A DNA stretch of 20,640 nt, from NCBI GenBank assembly GCA_900757285.1, contig CAAENI010000244.1, positions 1-20,640 of the forward strand. Direction: 5' to 3'. Of the stretch, positions 14,356 to 20,640 are shown piece after piece (the first letter of the stretch is position 1; every line of letters starts with the position of its first letter). Origin of the DNA: an uncultured Collinsella sp. GTDB lineage: Bacteria; Actinomycetota; Coriobacteriia; Coriobacteriales; Coriobacteriaceae. The translations under genes were made by a program, and so were the position numbers. The notes under the pieces were generated by a model, which worked only from the letters and a program-made list of their open reading frames with translations, was not told the DNA's origin and did no database searches.

Positions 14356-16686
14356 ATGTTTGATAGTCACGACGACGATCTGTGGGAAGTTCCCTCGATT
14401 GATGTGAATGTGCCGGTGGAGGCTGTGCCCGCGGTGGAGGCTGTGCCTGTCCCAGAGGCCGTGGCTGCTGCGCCCGTCGAGGCTGTGGCGCCTGCCGAGG
14501 ACGAGCCCTCGACCGATGACTATGTCCAGGCCGTGGCCGAGGCTCCCGAGGACGACGGTTACGACATGGATGGACTGGACGGCAAGCTGCTCGAGCACTT
14601 TGGTGGCAAAATCGTGCGCAAGGACCTCACGGCCCTTATGAAGCGTGGTGCCAACGTGCCCACCTTTGTGCTGGAGTACCTGCTGGGCATGTACTGCTCA
14701 ACCGATGACGAGGACGCCGTGGCGGAGGGCCTGGAGCGCATCCGCAAGATCCTCACCGATAACTACGTGCGTCCCGACGAGTCCGAGCGCATCAAGTCCA
14801 AGATTCGCGAGCTGGGTCGCTTTACCATTATCGATAAGGTGACGGCCAAGCTCGACGAATACAAAGACATCTACGTGGCGTCGTTTGCCAATCTGACTAT
14901 TGAACCGTTTGTGATGCCGGCCGAGTACGTGCGTGACTATTCCAAGATTCTCCAGGGTGGTATTTGGTGCATTATGAGCATCGAGTACCGTCATCCCATG
15001 GAAGAGGAAGACGAGTTTGGCATGGAGGTCTTTGGCGACGATGCGCCGCGCCGCTCCAAGGCCAAGCGCAAAAAGCGCGGGCCCGAGGACTCTCCGTTTA
15101 GCGTGGCGTCGCTCACGCCTATCCAGATGCCCAACCTGGACCTGGAGGCCATGATCGACGAGCGCCAGTATTTCTCGCGCGACGAGTGGCTCAACATGCT
15201 GCTGCGCTCTGCCGGCTATGAGCCCAGCGAGCTTTCGGAGAAGGAGCGCCTGCACTTTATCGAGCGTATGGTGCCGCTGATCGAGCGCAACTACAACCTG
15301 TGCGAGCTTGGCCCCCGTGGCACCGGCAAGAGCCATATCTACAAAGAGGTTTCGCCCTACGCCATCTTGCTTTCGGGCGGGCAGACCACCACGGCCAACC
15401 TGTTCGGCCGTATGAACTCCATGCGCGCCGATCGCGTGGGCCTGGTGGGCCATTGGGATTGCGTGACGTTTGACGAGGTCGCCGGCATGCGCTTTAAGGA
15501 CACCAACGCCGTGCAGATCATGAAGGACTATATGGCGAGTGGCAGCTATGCGCGTGGCCGCGACCAGATCAATGCCGATGCCTCCATGGTCTTTGAGGGC
15601 AACATCAACGACACCGTGCAAAACGTTCTTAAGACCACGCACCTGTTTGACCCGTTCCCGCCGGAGTTTAACAACGATTCGGCCTTCTTCGACCGTATCC
15701 ACTATTACCTGCCGGGCTGGGAGATTCCCAAGATGCGCTCGAGCCTGCTGACCGGGCATTACGGCTTGATCACCGACTGCCTGTCGGAGTTTTGCAAGGA
15801 GATGCGCCGCAAGGACTTTACGCATCATATCGACCGTTATTTCCGCTTTAACAGCGACTTTAACAAGCGTGACGAGATTGCCGTGCGCAAGTCCTTTAGC
15901 GGCCTCGCCAAGCTGCTGTTCCCCGACGAGGCTATGGACAAGGACGACGTTCGTTGGCTGCTGGACTACGCCATCGAGGGCCGTCGCCGCGTAAAGGAGC
16001 AGCTCAAGATTATGGCGGGCGTCGAGTTTATCGACGTCAACCTGGGCTATATGGATGCCGACAACCCGCAGGACGTGCATGTGGTACGCGTGCCCGAGCA
16101 GAGCGAGGACACGCTGATTCCCGACGGGCCGCTGCTGTCCGGTCACGTGTTTGGCGTGGGCAGGTCGCAGGGCGGCGAGGTTGCCGTGTACAAGCTGGAG
16201 AACAAGGCCGTTGCCGGCGAGTGCAAGTTTAAGCACGAGGGCGTGGCCTTTAACAAGCCGGTGCGCGATACGCTGGAGGCCGCGTTCGACAACTTTGTGA
16301 ACCTGGCGAACCGTGTGGCGCCGGGCATGCACATTGGCTCCAAGGATTATCTACTGTTCTATAACGACCTGCAGAGCAAGGGCCTGTCCGAGGAAGTTTC
16401 GCTTGCCGAGTTTGTGGGCCTGTGCTCCGCGGCGTGCAACCGCCCAGTGATGCCTGCGCTGGCGGTTCCGGGAATCTTGCGCATGTCGGGCTCTATGGAT
16501 GAGATCCGCGGGCTCGAGGACATCATGCGCGTGGCCAAAAACGCCGGCGCCAAGCGCGTGATATTGCCGCTGAGCGCCATCGCGGGCCTGCAGAGCGTGT
16601 CGTCCGAGATTATCTCGGGACTGAGCCCGGTGTTCTACATGGATGGCGACCCGGTCGACGCCGCGAAGAAGGCGCTGGATCTGTAG
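14356..16686 (+). CDS. brxL: BREX AAA+ protein with Lon-like domain, BrxL
   Basis: BrxL is the AAA+ ATPase with a Lon-like C-terminal domain that is typical of type 1 BREX and needed for phage restriction. The 776-aa product has the BrxL core from about residue 74 (LDGKLLEHFGGKIVRKDL). Walker A is ELGPRGTGKSH (Lys325), Walker B is WDCVTFDEVAG (Asp373-Glu374), and the Lon-like region runs from about 590 to the end. By hand alignment to Lon, the Ser position may be kept (GLSEE) but the catalytic Lys position appears to be Glu (RGLEDIM), so peptidase activity is doubtful. Residues 1-73 are an unusual acidic Ala/Pro/Val/Glu-rich extension, and a basic insert RRSKAKRKKRG lies near 235. ATG at 14356 has AGGAG (14343-14347), better placed than the in-frame GTG at 14347. 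Confidence 0.94.
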   Translation: MFDSHDDDLWEVPSIDVNVPVEAVPAVEAVPVPEAVAAAPVEAVAPAEDEPSTDDYVQAVAEAPEDDGYDMDGLDGKLLEHFGGKIVRKDLTALMKRGANVPTFVLEYLLGMYCSTDDEDAVAEGLERIRKILTDNYVRPDESERIKSKIRELGRFTIIDKVTAKLDEYKDIYVASFANLTIEPFVMPAEYVRDYSKILQGGIWCIMSIEYRHPMEEEDEFGMEVFGDDAPRRSKAKRKKRGPEDSPFSVASLTPIQMPNLDLEAMIDERQYFSRDEWLNMLLRSAGYEPSELSEKERLHFIERMVPLIERNYNLCELGPRGTGKSHIYKEVSPYAILLSGGQTTTANLFGRMNSMRADRVGLVGHWDCVTFDEVAGMRFKDTNAVQIMKDYMASGSYARGRDQINADASMVFEGNINDTVQNVLKTTHLFDPFPPEFNNDSAFFDRIHYYLPGWEIPKMRSSLLTGHYGLITDCLSEFCKEMRRKDFTHHIDRYFRFNSDFNKRDEIAVRKSFSGLAKLLFPDEAMDKDDVRWLLDYAIEGRRRVKEQLKIMAGVEFIDVNLGYMDADNPQDVHVVRVPEQSEDTLIPDGPLLSGHVFGVGRSQGGEVAVYKLENKAVAGECKFKHEGVAFNKPVRDTLEAAFDNFVNLANRVAPGMHIGSKDYLLFYNDLQSKGLSEEVSLAEFVGLCSAACNRPVMPALAVPGILRMSGSMDEIRGLEDIMRVAKNAGAKRVILPLSAIAGLQSVSSEIISGLSPVFYMDGDPVDAAKKALDL
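14416..14451 (+). repeat. 18-bp tandem repeat in brxL
   Basis: Two adjacent 18-bp units start GTGGAGGCTGTGCC at 14416 and 14434. Looser copies follow. They encode VEAVPA-VEAVPV and then PEAVAAAPVEAVAPA. The repeat builds the acidic, Pro/Ala-rich N-terminal extension of BrxL and could change in unit number without shifting the frame. Confidence 0.7.
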
Positions 16687-16698
16687 GGGTGCGGGCGT

Positions 16699-16724
16699 GC
16701 GGGCTTGCGTACGCGTGGGCCCGC
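16699..16724 (+). other. hairpin in the gap after brxL
   Basis: GCGGGC (16699-16704) pairs with GCCCGC (16719-16724), and the 14-nt loop holds the self-complementary GCGTACGC. No T-run follows. It lies in the 73-bp gap between brxL and the next gene and could modulate readthrough. The surrounding GC-rich DNA makes chance pairing quite likely. Confidence 0.3.
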
Positions 16725-16759
16725 GAGCGTGTTGGCGTGTTCGGGTAAGGAGGCCTGCC

Positions 16760-18112
16760 ATGGCAGACGAGCGTTCTGTTGGTGAGCTGCTCGACGAGCT
16801 GTTTGGCTTTGAGTCGGTGGCCAAGCGGCAGACGGCGCTTGAGCAGTACGATCGCGGGGAGTTGATGCGCAATGCGCGCTCCCGCGAGCTGCTGGGCGTG
16901 CTTAGGGGCGTCGAGGCTGCCGAGCACGCTGCGCGCGAGTCTGCCGTGCGGGCTGTTGACGGGTATGTTCGCCGTGTTGAGGGCGCTGCGCTTGCACGCG
17001 CTCGTAAGCAGGCAGGTGTTGTGGGCCCGCTGCAGATGGAGCGCCGCTATGCTGCCTTTTTGCGCATGGAGGACAAGGCCGAGCTGTTGACCCGTCTGGA
17101 GCAGACACTTGCGTTTATCGAGGTAAAGCTGCGCGCCAATACGGCGGACAGGGTTCGTGCGGCATACGATGCCGCGGAGGCTTTGGTGTTGCGGGGCGTG
17201 GCGCGCCTGAGTGACGTGCGCGTTGTGGATGCCGTGCCCCTGGATGCCGATCTGCTATGCACGCAGTTGGAGCAACTGCGTTGCGCCGCCGACGCAACGG
17301 ACCTTGCCGGCATGATTACGGCGACGTTTGAGTCCGAGCTGAGCGCGACCGGACCGCAGGGTGTTGACGAGCTTGCTGGTGGTGTTGCCGGCGACGTAGC
17401 ACTGAAGCGCGAGCTGACTAACGTGCGCGGCGCTGCGCAGCGAGCGCGCTTGGCAGCCCAAGCGTACCGGGCCGAACGCGCTGCCCGCGTTGCAGGGAGC
17501 ACGGTGGAGCCGGTATCTTTGCCGGGGCTTGTTTGCATTACGTGCGAGACGGGGTGCGATGCCGGGGAGCTTGCCGAGTTGCTCGCTCAGGTTAAGAAGT
17601 CGTTTGAGACCTATAGGCGCGTTGTTGCCGACGGTGGGTTGTTCCGTGCCTTTGGCGCTGGTTCGCTGCACGGGATTTGCCGCGGCAGTAGTTATTTCGA
17701 CTACGATGATCGGTTTGACGAAGACGTGTTGGTGGGTGAGTACGATGGTGTTACCAGGCATAATGTTCGGCGCGAGGTTGCGATTCCCGAGCTTGTGGAC
17801 GAGGCTTCGGCCGACGGCGGCGACTCTCTCGAAGTTGCCGTGGCGCGCATGCGCGAGTTTAACGGACGGCGCTATGATGGAGTGCTGGACGAGGATCCTG
17901 CGCGCCATGTGAATGCGTTTTGGTATGGACTCAAAAAGCTCAGCCAGTATTGCAAGGCCGCTGTGCGTGTGGATGAGCGCGCTTGGGATTGCTTTATCGA
18001 TAAGGTTCAGTTTGCCTATGACGAGCCCGCGGGGCGCTTGGCCACGCAGATGGACGACAAACAGGCTGCGGCTTTCGTTGCAGCCGTGAATGTGCTCGGC
18101 GCTGCTGAGTAG
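16760..18112 (+). CDS. uncharacterised 450-aa protein after brxL
   Basis: I do not recognise this family. The protein is charged and mostly helical. Residues about 5-135 and 205-285 are Ala/Arg/Glu-rich and look like coiled coil or helical repeats (for example EHAARESAVRAVDGYVRR). A short hydrophobic strand with cysteines, LPGLVCITCETGCDAGEL (about 255-272), leads into a C-terminal domain with FRAFGAGSLHGICRGSSYF and FDYDDRFDEDVLVGEYDG, which could be a globular ligand or nucleic-acid site. No signal peptide or membrane helix is visible. ATG at 16760 follows TAAGGAGG (16746-16753); an in-frame upstream start at 16643 would overlap brxL and encode an Arg-rich unlikely leader. It lies 73 bp after brxL on the same strand, so it may be a lineage-specific BREX accessory gene or an unrelated neighbour. 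Confidence 0.75.
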   Translation: MADERSVGELLDELFGFESVAKRQTALEQYDRGELMRNARSRELLGVLRGVEAAEHAARESAVRAVDGYVRRVEGAALARARKQAGVVGPLQMERRYAAFLRMEDKAELLTRLEQTLAFIEVKLRANTADRVRAAYDAAEALVLRGVARLSDVRVVDAVPLDADLLCTQLEQLRCAADATDLAGMITATFESELSATGPQGVDELAGGVAGDVALKRELTNVRGAAQRARLAAQAYRAERAARVAGSTVEPVSLPGLVCITCETGCDAGELAELLAQVKKSFETYRRVVADGGLFRAFGAGSLHGICRGSSYFDYDDRFDEDVLVGEYDGVTRHNVRREVAIPELVDEASADGGDSLEVAVARMREFNGRRYDGVLDEDPARHVNAFWYGLKKLSQYCKAAVRVDERAWDCFIDKVQFAYDEPAGRLATQMDDKQAAAFVAAVNVLGAAE

Positions 18113-18139
18113 GGGCCTGATCCGGTAGGGGGTTTCACC

Positions 18140-18331
18140 ATGAAGATCGATGTTGATGTTGACCAGCTGCGCGAGAGTTTACTCGACCGTGCGGGGAGTG
18201 CAGCCGGCGTGGGCTTTCCAGTCGCTATGCTCGACGTAATGGATATCGAGGACGAGTCGCCCCAAGAGCTCCTAGCCCGAGCCGAACGCGAAGGCCTCGA
18301 CCTCCGCGATTTTGCCGTTGACGATGACTAG
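18140..18331 (+). CDS. small acidic protein, 63 aa
   Basis: The 63-aa product has a pattern I associate with a widespread small uncharacterised family of Gram-positive bacteria: LRESLLDR, then GFPVAMLDVMDIE, then SPQELLARAEREGLDLRDFAV. I cannot confirm this without a search. It is strongly acidic and ends in DDD. ATG at 18140 is preceded by GTAGGGGG. It begins 27 bp after the 450-aa gene and is probably cotranscribed with it. No function is known to me. Confidence 0.7.
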   Translation: MKIDVDVDQLRESLLDRAGSAAGVGFPVAMLDVMDIEDESPQELLARAEREGLDLRDFAVDDD

Positions 18332-18344
18332 GAATGTGACAAGG

Positions 18345-18368
18345 GTAGCTAATTTGGGACGGGCGTCT
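18345..18368 (+). repeat. 24-bp direct repeat, copy 1
   Basis: It starts GTAGCTAATTTGGGACGGG and differs from copy 2 (18605-18628) only at its 20th base. GTAGCT can pair with AGCTGC at 18377-18382 to form a hairpin. The copies bound a 236-bp structured segment. Confidence 0.8.
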
Positions 18369-18604
18369 GCACCCACAGCTGCTCAAAATGCACGATAAGC
18401 CGTCGCAATGGAGTCTAATGAGTTCGCGACAGTTCTATTTTGACTGCACGCTGGCTAAGTGAGTAGGCTTTATTGCAAATCCTGAGCACACGACAAATTC
18501 GCTTCAACAAACCCGCAGGTCACAGAGTTGTGCTTTGGTGACGTGGTCGGCGATTCGGCAAAAGTCTACTTACTTAGTTTTGCGAGACGCAAATTGCCCG
18601 CAAT
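18369..18604 (+). other. structured non-coding segment between the direct repeats
   Basis: No ORF of note. Several nested inverted repeats occur: TCAAAAT (18383-18389) with ATTTTGA (18437-18443), enclosing GTCGC (18402-18406) with GCGAC (18426-18430). A long pair joins 18453-18471 to 18561-18579, where all four mismatches would be G-U pairs in plus-strand RNA. It could encode a small RNA or be a non-autonomous repeat. No promoter is obvious. Confidence 0.4.
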
Positions 18605-18628
18605 GTAGCTAATTTGGGACGGGGGTCT
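18605..18628 (+). repeat. 24-bp direct repeat, copy 2
   Basis: Second copy of the repeat at 18345, 260 bp away, with one mismatch (G for C at its 20th base). Here GTAGCT (18605-18610) pairs perfectly with AGCTAC (18632-18637). A further hairpin CTACCT/AGGTAG (18634-18639 with 18658-18663) overlaps it, so the two are mutually exclusive. Confidence 0.8.
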
Positions 18629-18680
18629 TTTAGCTACCTGTACCTCCCCTAGAGGCTAGGTAGGAATTGCGGCAACGTTA

Positions 18681-18753
18681 CGCATAAAAAATGCCGGGGG
18701 GATCCCCCGGCCCTTGACTGCCCTCCATAAAGGAACGCAATCCATTTATACCA
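18681..18753 (-). ncRNA. structured RNA element after the DUF3800 gene (copy B)
   Basis: Read on the reverse strand, this resembles the leader element at 19472-19547. It begins TGGTATAAATGG, has a stem GATTG (18742-18738) with CAGTC (18720-18716) enclosing TTCC-TTTAT-GGAG, then the terminator. The other copy shares the order of elements and the 5-nt inner loop, with different paired bases. It lies 23 bp past the stop of the DUF3800 gene, so at minimum it is the 3' end of that mRNA. Confidence 0.45.
18686..18711 (-). terminator. intrinsic terminator after the DUF3800 gene
   Basis: On the reverse strand GCCGGGGG and CCCCCGGC form an 8-bp stem with a 3-nt loop, followed by A and six T. It ends the reverse-strand transcript 66 bp past the DUF3800 stop. 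On the plus strand no T-run follows, so it does not serve the BREX side. Confidence 0.88.
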
Positions 18754-18776
18754 TGGTTGCGATAAGAACGGCTGGC

Positions 18777-19454
18777 TCACTCGATTCTCTTTTTCCTCAG
18801 CTTCTTGACGAAGTTCTTTTTGAATGGGGCAATCGAGCCGAAGAATTCCGTGTCTGTTTTGGTCGCTGTCCCATTCTGGAATTTAAGGAGCGTGAGCTCA
18901 ATTCCGCAAATATAGTCGGCGACCTGGGAGAGTCGGTATGTCTTGGGCGAAGCGTCGCGATATACCGTGGCCTTTTGGGAAATGGCCTTCTCGATAGCAC
19001 CATGAAGTGCTCGCGTTACAACGCTTTGGCCTCCGTCGTAGTAGATCTTAACGTGGTCAAAGCTCTGTATATACGCCAAGTGATCTCTGAGAAATATTGT
19101 TACGTCGCGCTCGATCTTTGCGGAGAGCTTTTGCGGTTCGTAAAGGCCCTGTTTCTTATCGTAGATGAAGGGCTGATAGGTGATGGGGGAGCGGTCTACA
19201 AACTGGCGGAATAGGCTGAGCTGTTTCTTTCTGTTGCGAATGTTGACCCATTGATAATCATCGTGACCAGTGAGAAGAGGCCCAAAATGAAATGGCATAA
19301 TATCGAGCTCGCAGTCTTTAACGTTGCGCTCGTATGCGGCGATATTTGCATTTAGCTCTATTGCCTGCTCATGAAAAACAAGGGTAACGATGTAGTAGCG
19401 AGATACGGGACCCGCGTCACCAGATTCGTCGATAAAGATCGACAGTTCCGTCAT
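18777..19454 (-). CDS. DUF3800 domain protein
   Basis: The 225-aa protein fits the DUF3800 family, which I recall as a predicted RNase H-like fold common in defence islands and accessory DNA. The hallmarks are FIDESGD at residues 7-13 (acidic pair Asp9-Glu10), KIYYDGG in the middle, with a further Asp, and the conserved RLSQVADYICG near the C-terminus. The acidic residues could form a metal-dependent nuclease site (inference). The C-terminus is basic (KKNFVKKLRKKRIE), consistent with nucleic-acid binding. The start at 19454 has a strong GGAGG seven bases upstream, but that sequence is the arm of an inverted repeat in the leader. The gene is AT-richer than its neighbours and stands alone in its own transcription unit with two terminators around it, which suggests horizontal acquisition. 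Confidence 0.85.
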   Translation of the reverse strand: MTELSIFIDESGDAGPVSRYYIVTLVFHEQAIELNANIAAYERNVKDCELDIMPFHFGPLLTGHDDYQWVNIRNRKKQLSLFRQFVDRSPITYQPFIYDKKQGLYEPQKLSAKIERDVTIFLRDHLAYIQSFDHVKIYYDGGQSVVTRALHGAIEKAISQKATVYRDASPKTYRLSQVADYICGIELTLLKFQNGTATKTDTEFFGSIAPFKKNFVKKLRKKRIE

Positions 19455-19568
19455 GAGGTGACCTCCAATTACGCAAAAAAAATGCCGGGGGGAAGCCCCC
19501 GGCTCTTGGAGGTCCCTCTATTCGAGGGTACCAACCCTTTTATACCACGAGACGAGGAGTCTATTCAA
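19455..19568 (-). promoter_or_regulatory. regulatory RNA leader of the DUF3800 gene (copy A, with SD-sequestering stem)
   Basis: The leader from the predicted start site (about 19568) to the ATG holds, in order on the reverse strand: TGGTATAAAAGGG; a hairpin CCCTC-GAATA-GAGGG (19528-19514); the segment GACCTCCAA (19514-19506); an intrinsic terminator; and TTGGAGGTC (19468-19460), which contains the Shine-Dalgarno. GACCTCCAA is the exact 9-nt complement of TTGGAGGTC, so the ribosome site can be masked. ACCTCC can instead pair with GGTTGGT (19536-19530), giving two exclusive folds. This has the design of a combined attenuator and translation switch. I recall that structured RNAs associated with DUF3800 genes have been reported (DUF3800-I to -XI motifs); whether this is one of them I cannot tell. 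Confidence 0.6.
19475..19503 (-). terminator. intrinsic terminator inside the DUF3800 leader
   Basis: On the reverse strand GCCGGGGG, a 4-nt loop and CCCCCGGC form an 8-bp stem followed by A and eight T. It lies between the antiporter gene and the DUF3800 start, and downstream of the promoter at 19575-19603. It therefore either ends antiporter transcription, attenuates DUF3800 transcription, or does both. Confidence 0.88.
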
Positions 19569-19574
19569 GTAGAA

Positions 19575-19603
19575 ATTATAATAAGCAAACACATGTTCGT
19601 CAA
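19575..19603 (-). promoter_or_regulatory. promoter of the DUF3800 transcription unit
   Basis: On the reverse strand TTGACG (19603-19598), a 17-bp spacer and TATAAT (19580-19575) give a near-consensus vegetative promoter, with a start predicted near 19568. A second possible pair, TTGAAT (19568-19563) and TATAAA (19544-19539) at 18 bp, lies just downstream. Both precede the leader terminator. Confidence 0.75.
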
Positions 19604-19659
19604 TCTACCTGCGGGTATAGGAATACAAGGAGGGGCTGGGGTAGCTGTGCCTCTGGCCC

Positions 19660-20640
19660 CTATGACGCCAGCGTGGCGATGACGGCTTCGTCGCCGGCGT
19701 ATATTAGGGTGTTGCCATCGGGGATGATCGTTTGGCCTTCGCGCTTGAGCATCACCACGATAAACGGGTGCTTGCCCTGCGGCACGTCGCGCAGGCGCTG
19801 ACCGGCCAGGCGACCGTGGAGCGTCACGGTGACCTCGCGCAGCGTAACCTCGGCACGCTCTTCGAACGTTGGGGCTGCCATCACCAGAAGGTCGCCTTCC
19901 TCGATGACGGTATCGCCGTTGGGCAGTACCGGGTGCGCCCCGTCGCGCAGCACCAAGACCACGAGCATGTCCGTCGCGCTGCCAATATCGGCGAGCGAGC
20001 GCCCGGCAAACGGATGGCCAGCGCCCACCTTGAGCTTTACAAACGACATGCCGTCCTCGTCGCGGTAGTCGTTAAAGGTGCGGCGCACGTCGCCGGCCGC
20101 ATCGATCATATCGAGTTTCTTCGCCACCGCCGGCAGTAGCGAACCCTGCACCACAATGCTCGATACGGCAATCACAAACACCAGGTCAAATAGGTCGTGT
20201 CCGCCGGGAACGCCGGCCACCACAGCAAAGAGGCTAAAGACGACCGAAGCCGCGCCGCGCAAGCCCGCCCAGCTTACGAGCGCAACCTGGCGAGGGCTCG
20301 TCTTAAAGGGCGCCAGCAGCAGACCGACGGCGATGGGGCGGCTCGCAAAGAGCATAAACGCCATGAGCGCAAGGCCGGGTAGCAGCATTTGCGGCAGGCG
20401 CGCGGGCGTGACGAGCAGGCCGAGCAAGAAGAAGATCGTCATCTCGGCCATCTCGGTAAGGGTGTCAAAGAAGTGCGCCATCTCGACCTTGCCGGTGATG
20501 TCGCTCGCGCCCAGCACAATGCCTGCCAGGTATACGGCCAAAAAGCCGTTGCCGCCCAGGTAGCTCGGCAGTGCGTAGGCGACGATCGCCACGGCGAACA
20601 AAAAGATAGTCTGCGCGCCCTCGGCCGTTGCGTGTGCGCG
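19660..20640 (-). CDS. CPA1/NhaP-type cation/proton antiporter, C-terminal part (partial at right edge)
   Basis: An integral-membrane antiporter that exchanges K+ or Na+ for H+. The visible 326 codons are open to the edge, so the N-terminal membrane part lies to the right; the TTG at 20601 is not the start. Membrane segments include IFLFAVAIVAYALPSYL, GGNGFLAVYLAGIVLGA, MTIFFLLGLLV and LALMAFMLFA, with the family hallmark VSWAGLRGAASVVFSLF. The last membrane segment, VFVIAVSSIVVQGSLLPAVAKKL, is followed by two cytoplasmic regulatory segments resembling TrkA-C (RCK-C) domains. The first is FVKLKVGAGHPFAGRSL through DLLVMAAP; the second begins HGRLAGQRLRDVPQGKHPFI and ends EAVIATLAS. This layout fits KefC/CvrA-like potassium/proton antiporters. 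It has no functional link to the defence genes. Confidence 0.87.
   Translation of the reverse strand, partial: RAHATAEGAQTIFLFAVAIVAYALPSYLGGNGFLAVYLAGIVLGASDITGKVEMAHFFDTLTEMAEMTIFFLLGLLVTPARLPQMLLPGLALMAFMLFASRPIAVGLLLAPFKTSPRQVALVSWAGLRGAASVVFSLFAVVAGVPGGHDLFDLVFVIAVSSIVVQGSLLPAVAKKLDMIDAAGDVRRTFNDYRDEDGMSFVKLKVGAGHPFAGRSLADIGSATDMLVVLVLRDGAHPVLPNGDTVIEEGDLLVMAAPTFEERAEVTLREVTVTLHGRLAGQRLRDVPQGKHPFIVVMLKREGQTIIPDGNTLIYAGDEAVIATLAS

Noticed and set aside
12608..16332. Very long reverse-strand ORFs opposite pglZ (12608-14194) and brxL (14698-16332)
   Set aside because: They are mirror frames produced by GC-rich codon bias in real genes, with no family motifs.
16643..16759. Upstream start of the 450-aa protein overlapping brxL
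   Set aside because: It would add an Arg-rich leader out of frame with brxL; ATG at 16760 has an ideal TAAGGAGG.
19472..19568. T-box riboswitch in the DUF3800 leader (AGGGTTGGTACC followed by a terminator)
   Set aside because: The motif resembles a T-box antiterminator, but only about 30 nt precede it after the predicted start site, too short for the specifier stem. The downstream gene is not an amino-acid gene and the motif has an extra T.

Overview
The window is high-GC bacterial DNA with short intergenic gaps. The codon usage and gene content suggest an actinobacterial gut commensal of the Coriobacteriia (Collinsella-like). That taxonomic guess is inference; no rRNA or other marker gene is present.

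Layout. (1) Positions 1-1669, minus strand: serine biosynthesis, serC followed by the 5' part of serA, which runs off the left edge. (2) Positions 1670-2095: a divergent intergenic region with candidate promoter and operator signals. (3) Positions 2096-16686, plus strand: a type 1 BREX phage-defence operon with all six canonical functions in order: brxA, brxB, brxC, pglX, pglZ, brxL. Two things are irregular. A run of ten G sits exactly at the brxA 5' end and puts a better upstream start out of frame, as expected for a slippage switch. The methyltransferase gene pglX is split into an 831-aa part (7275-9770) and a 322-aa part (10644-11612), each with its own start. A 199-aa protein with a HEPN-type RNGFAH motif is encoded between them. 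(4) Positions 16760-18331: two further same-strand genes, a 450-aa protein I do not recognise and a 63-aa acidic protein. (5) Positions 18332-18776: non-coding DNA with a 24-bp direct repeat and strong potential RNA structure. (6) Positions 18777-19603, minus strand: a DUF3800 gene behind a near-consensus promoter, with a structured leader that contains an intrinsic terminator and sequesters the Shine-Dalgarno sequence. A related structure with its own terminator lies just after the gene. (7) Positions 19660-20640, minus strand: the C-terminal part of a CPA1-type cation/proton antiporter, running off the right edge.

How it fits together. In BREX, PglX methylates host DNA as self and, with BrxA, BrxB, BrxC, PglZ and BrxL, blocks replication of unmodified phage DNA. 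A HEPN protein inside the methyltransferase gene recalls prrC, the HEPN anticodon nuclease carried inside a type I restriction-modification operon, and suggests a back-up abortive function. The BREX genes are compositional mosaics: parts of brxB/brxC and the end of pglX plus the HEPN gene are visibly AT-richer than their surroundings, which suggests exchange by recombination. Together with the DUF3800 module, the window reads as a small defence island between housekeeping genes. No integrase, transposase, tRNA or CRISPR array is visible.
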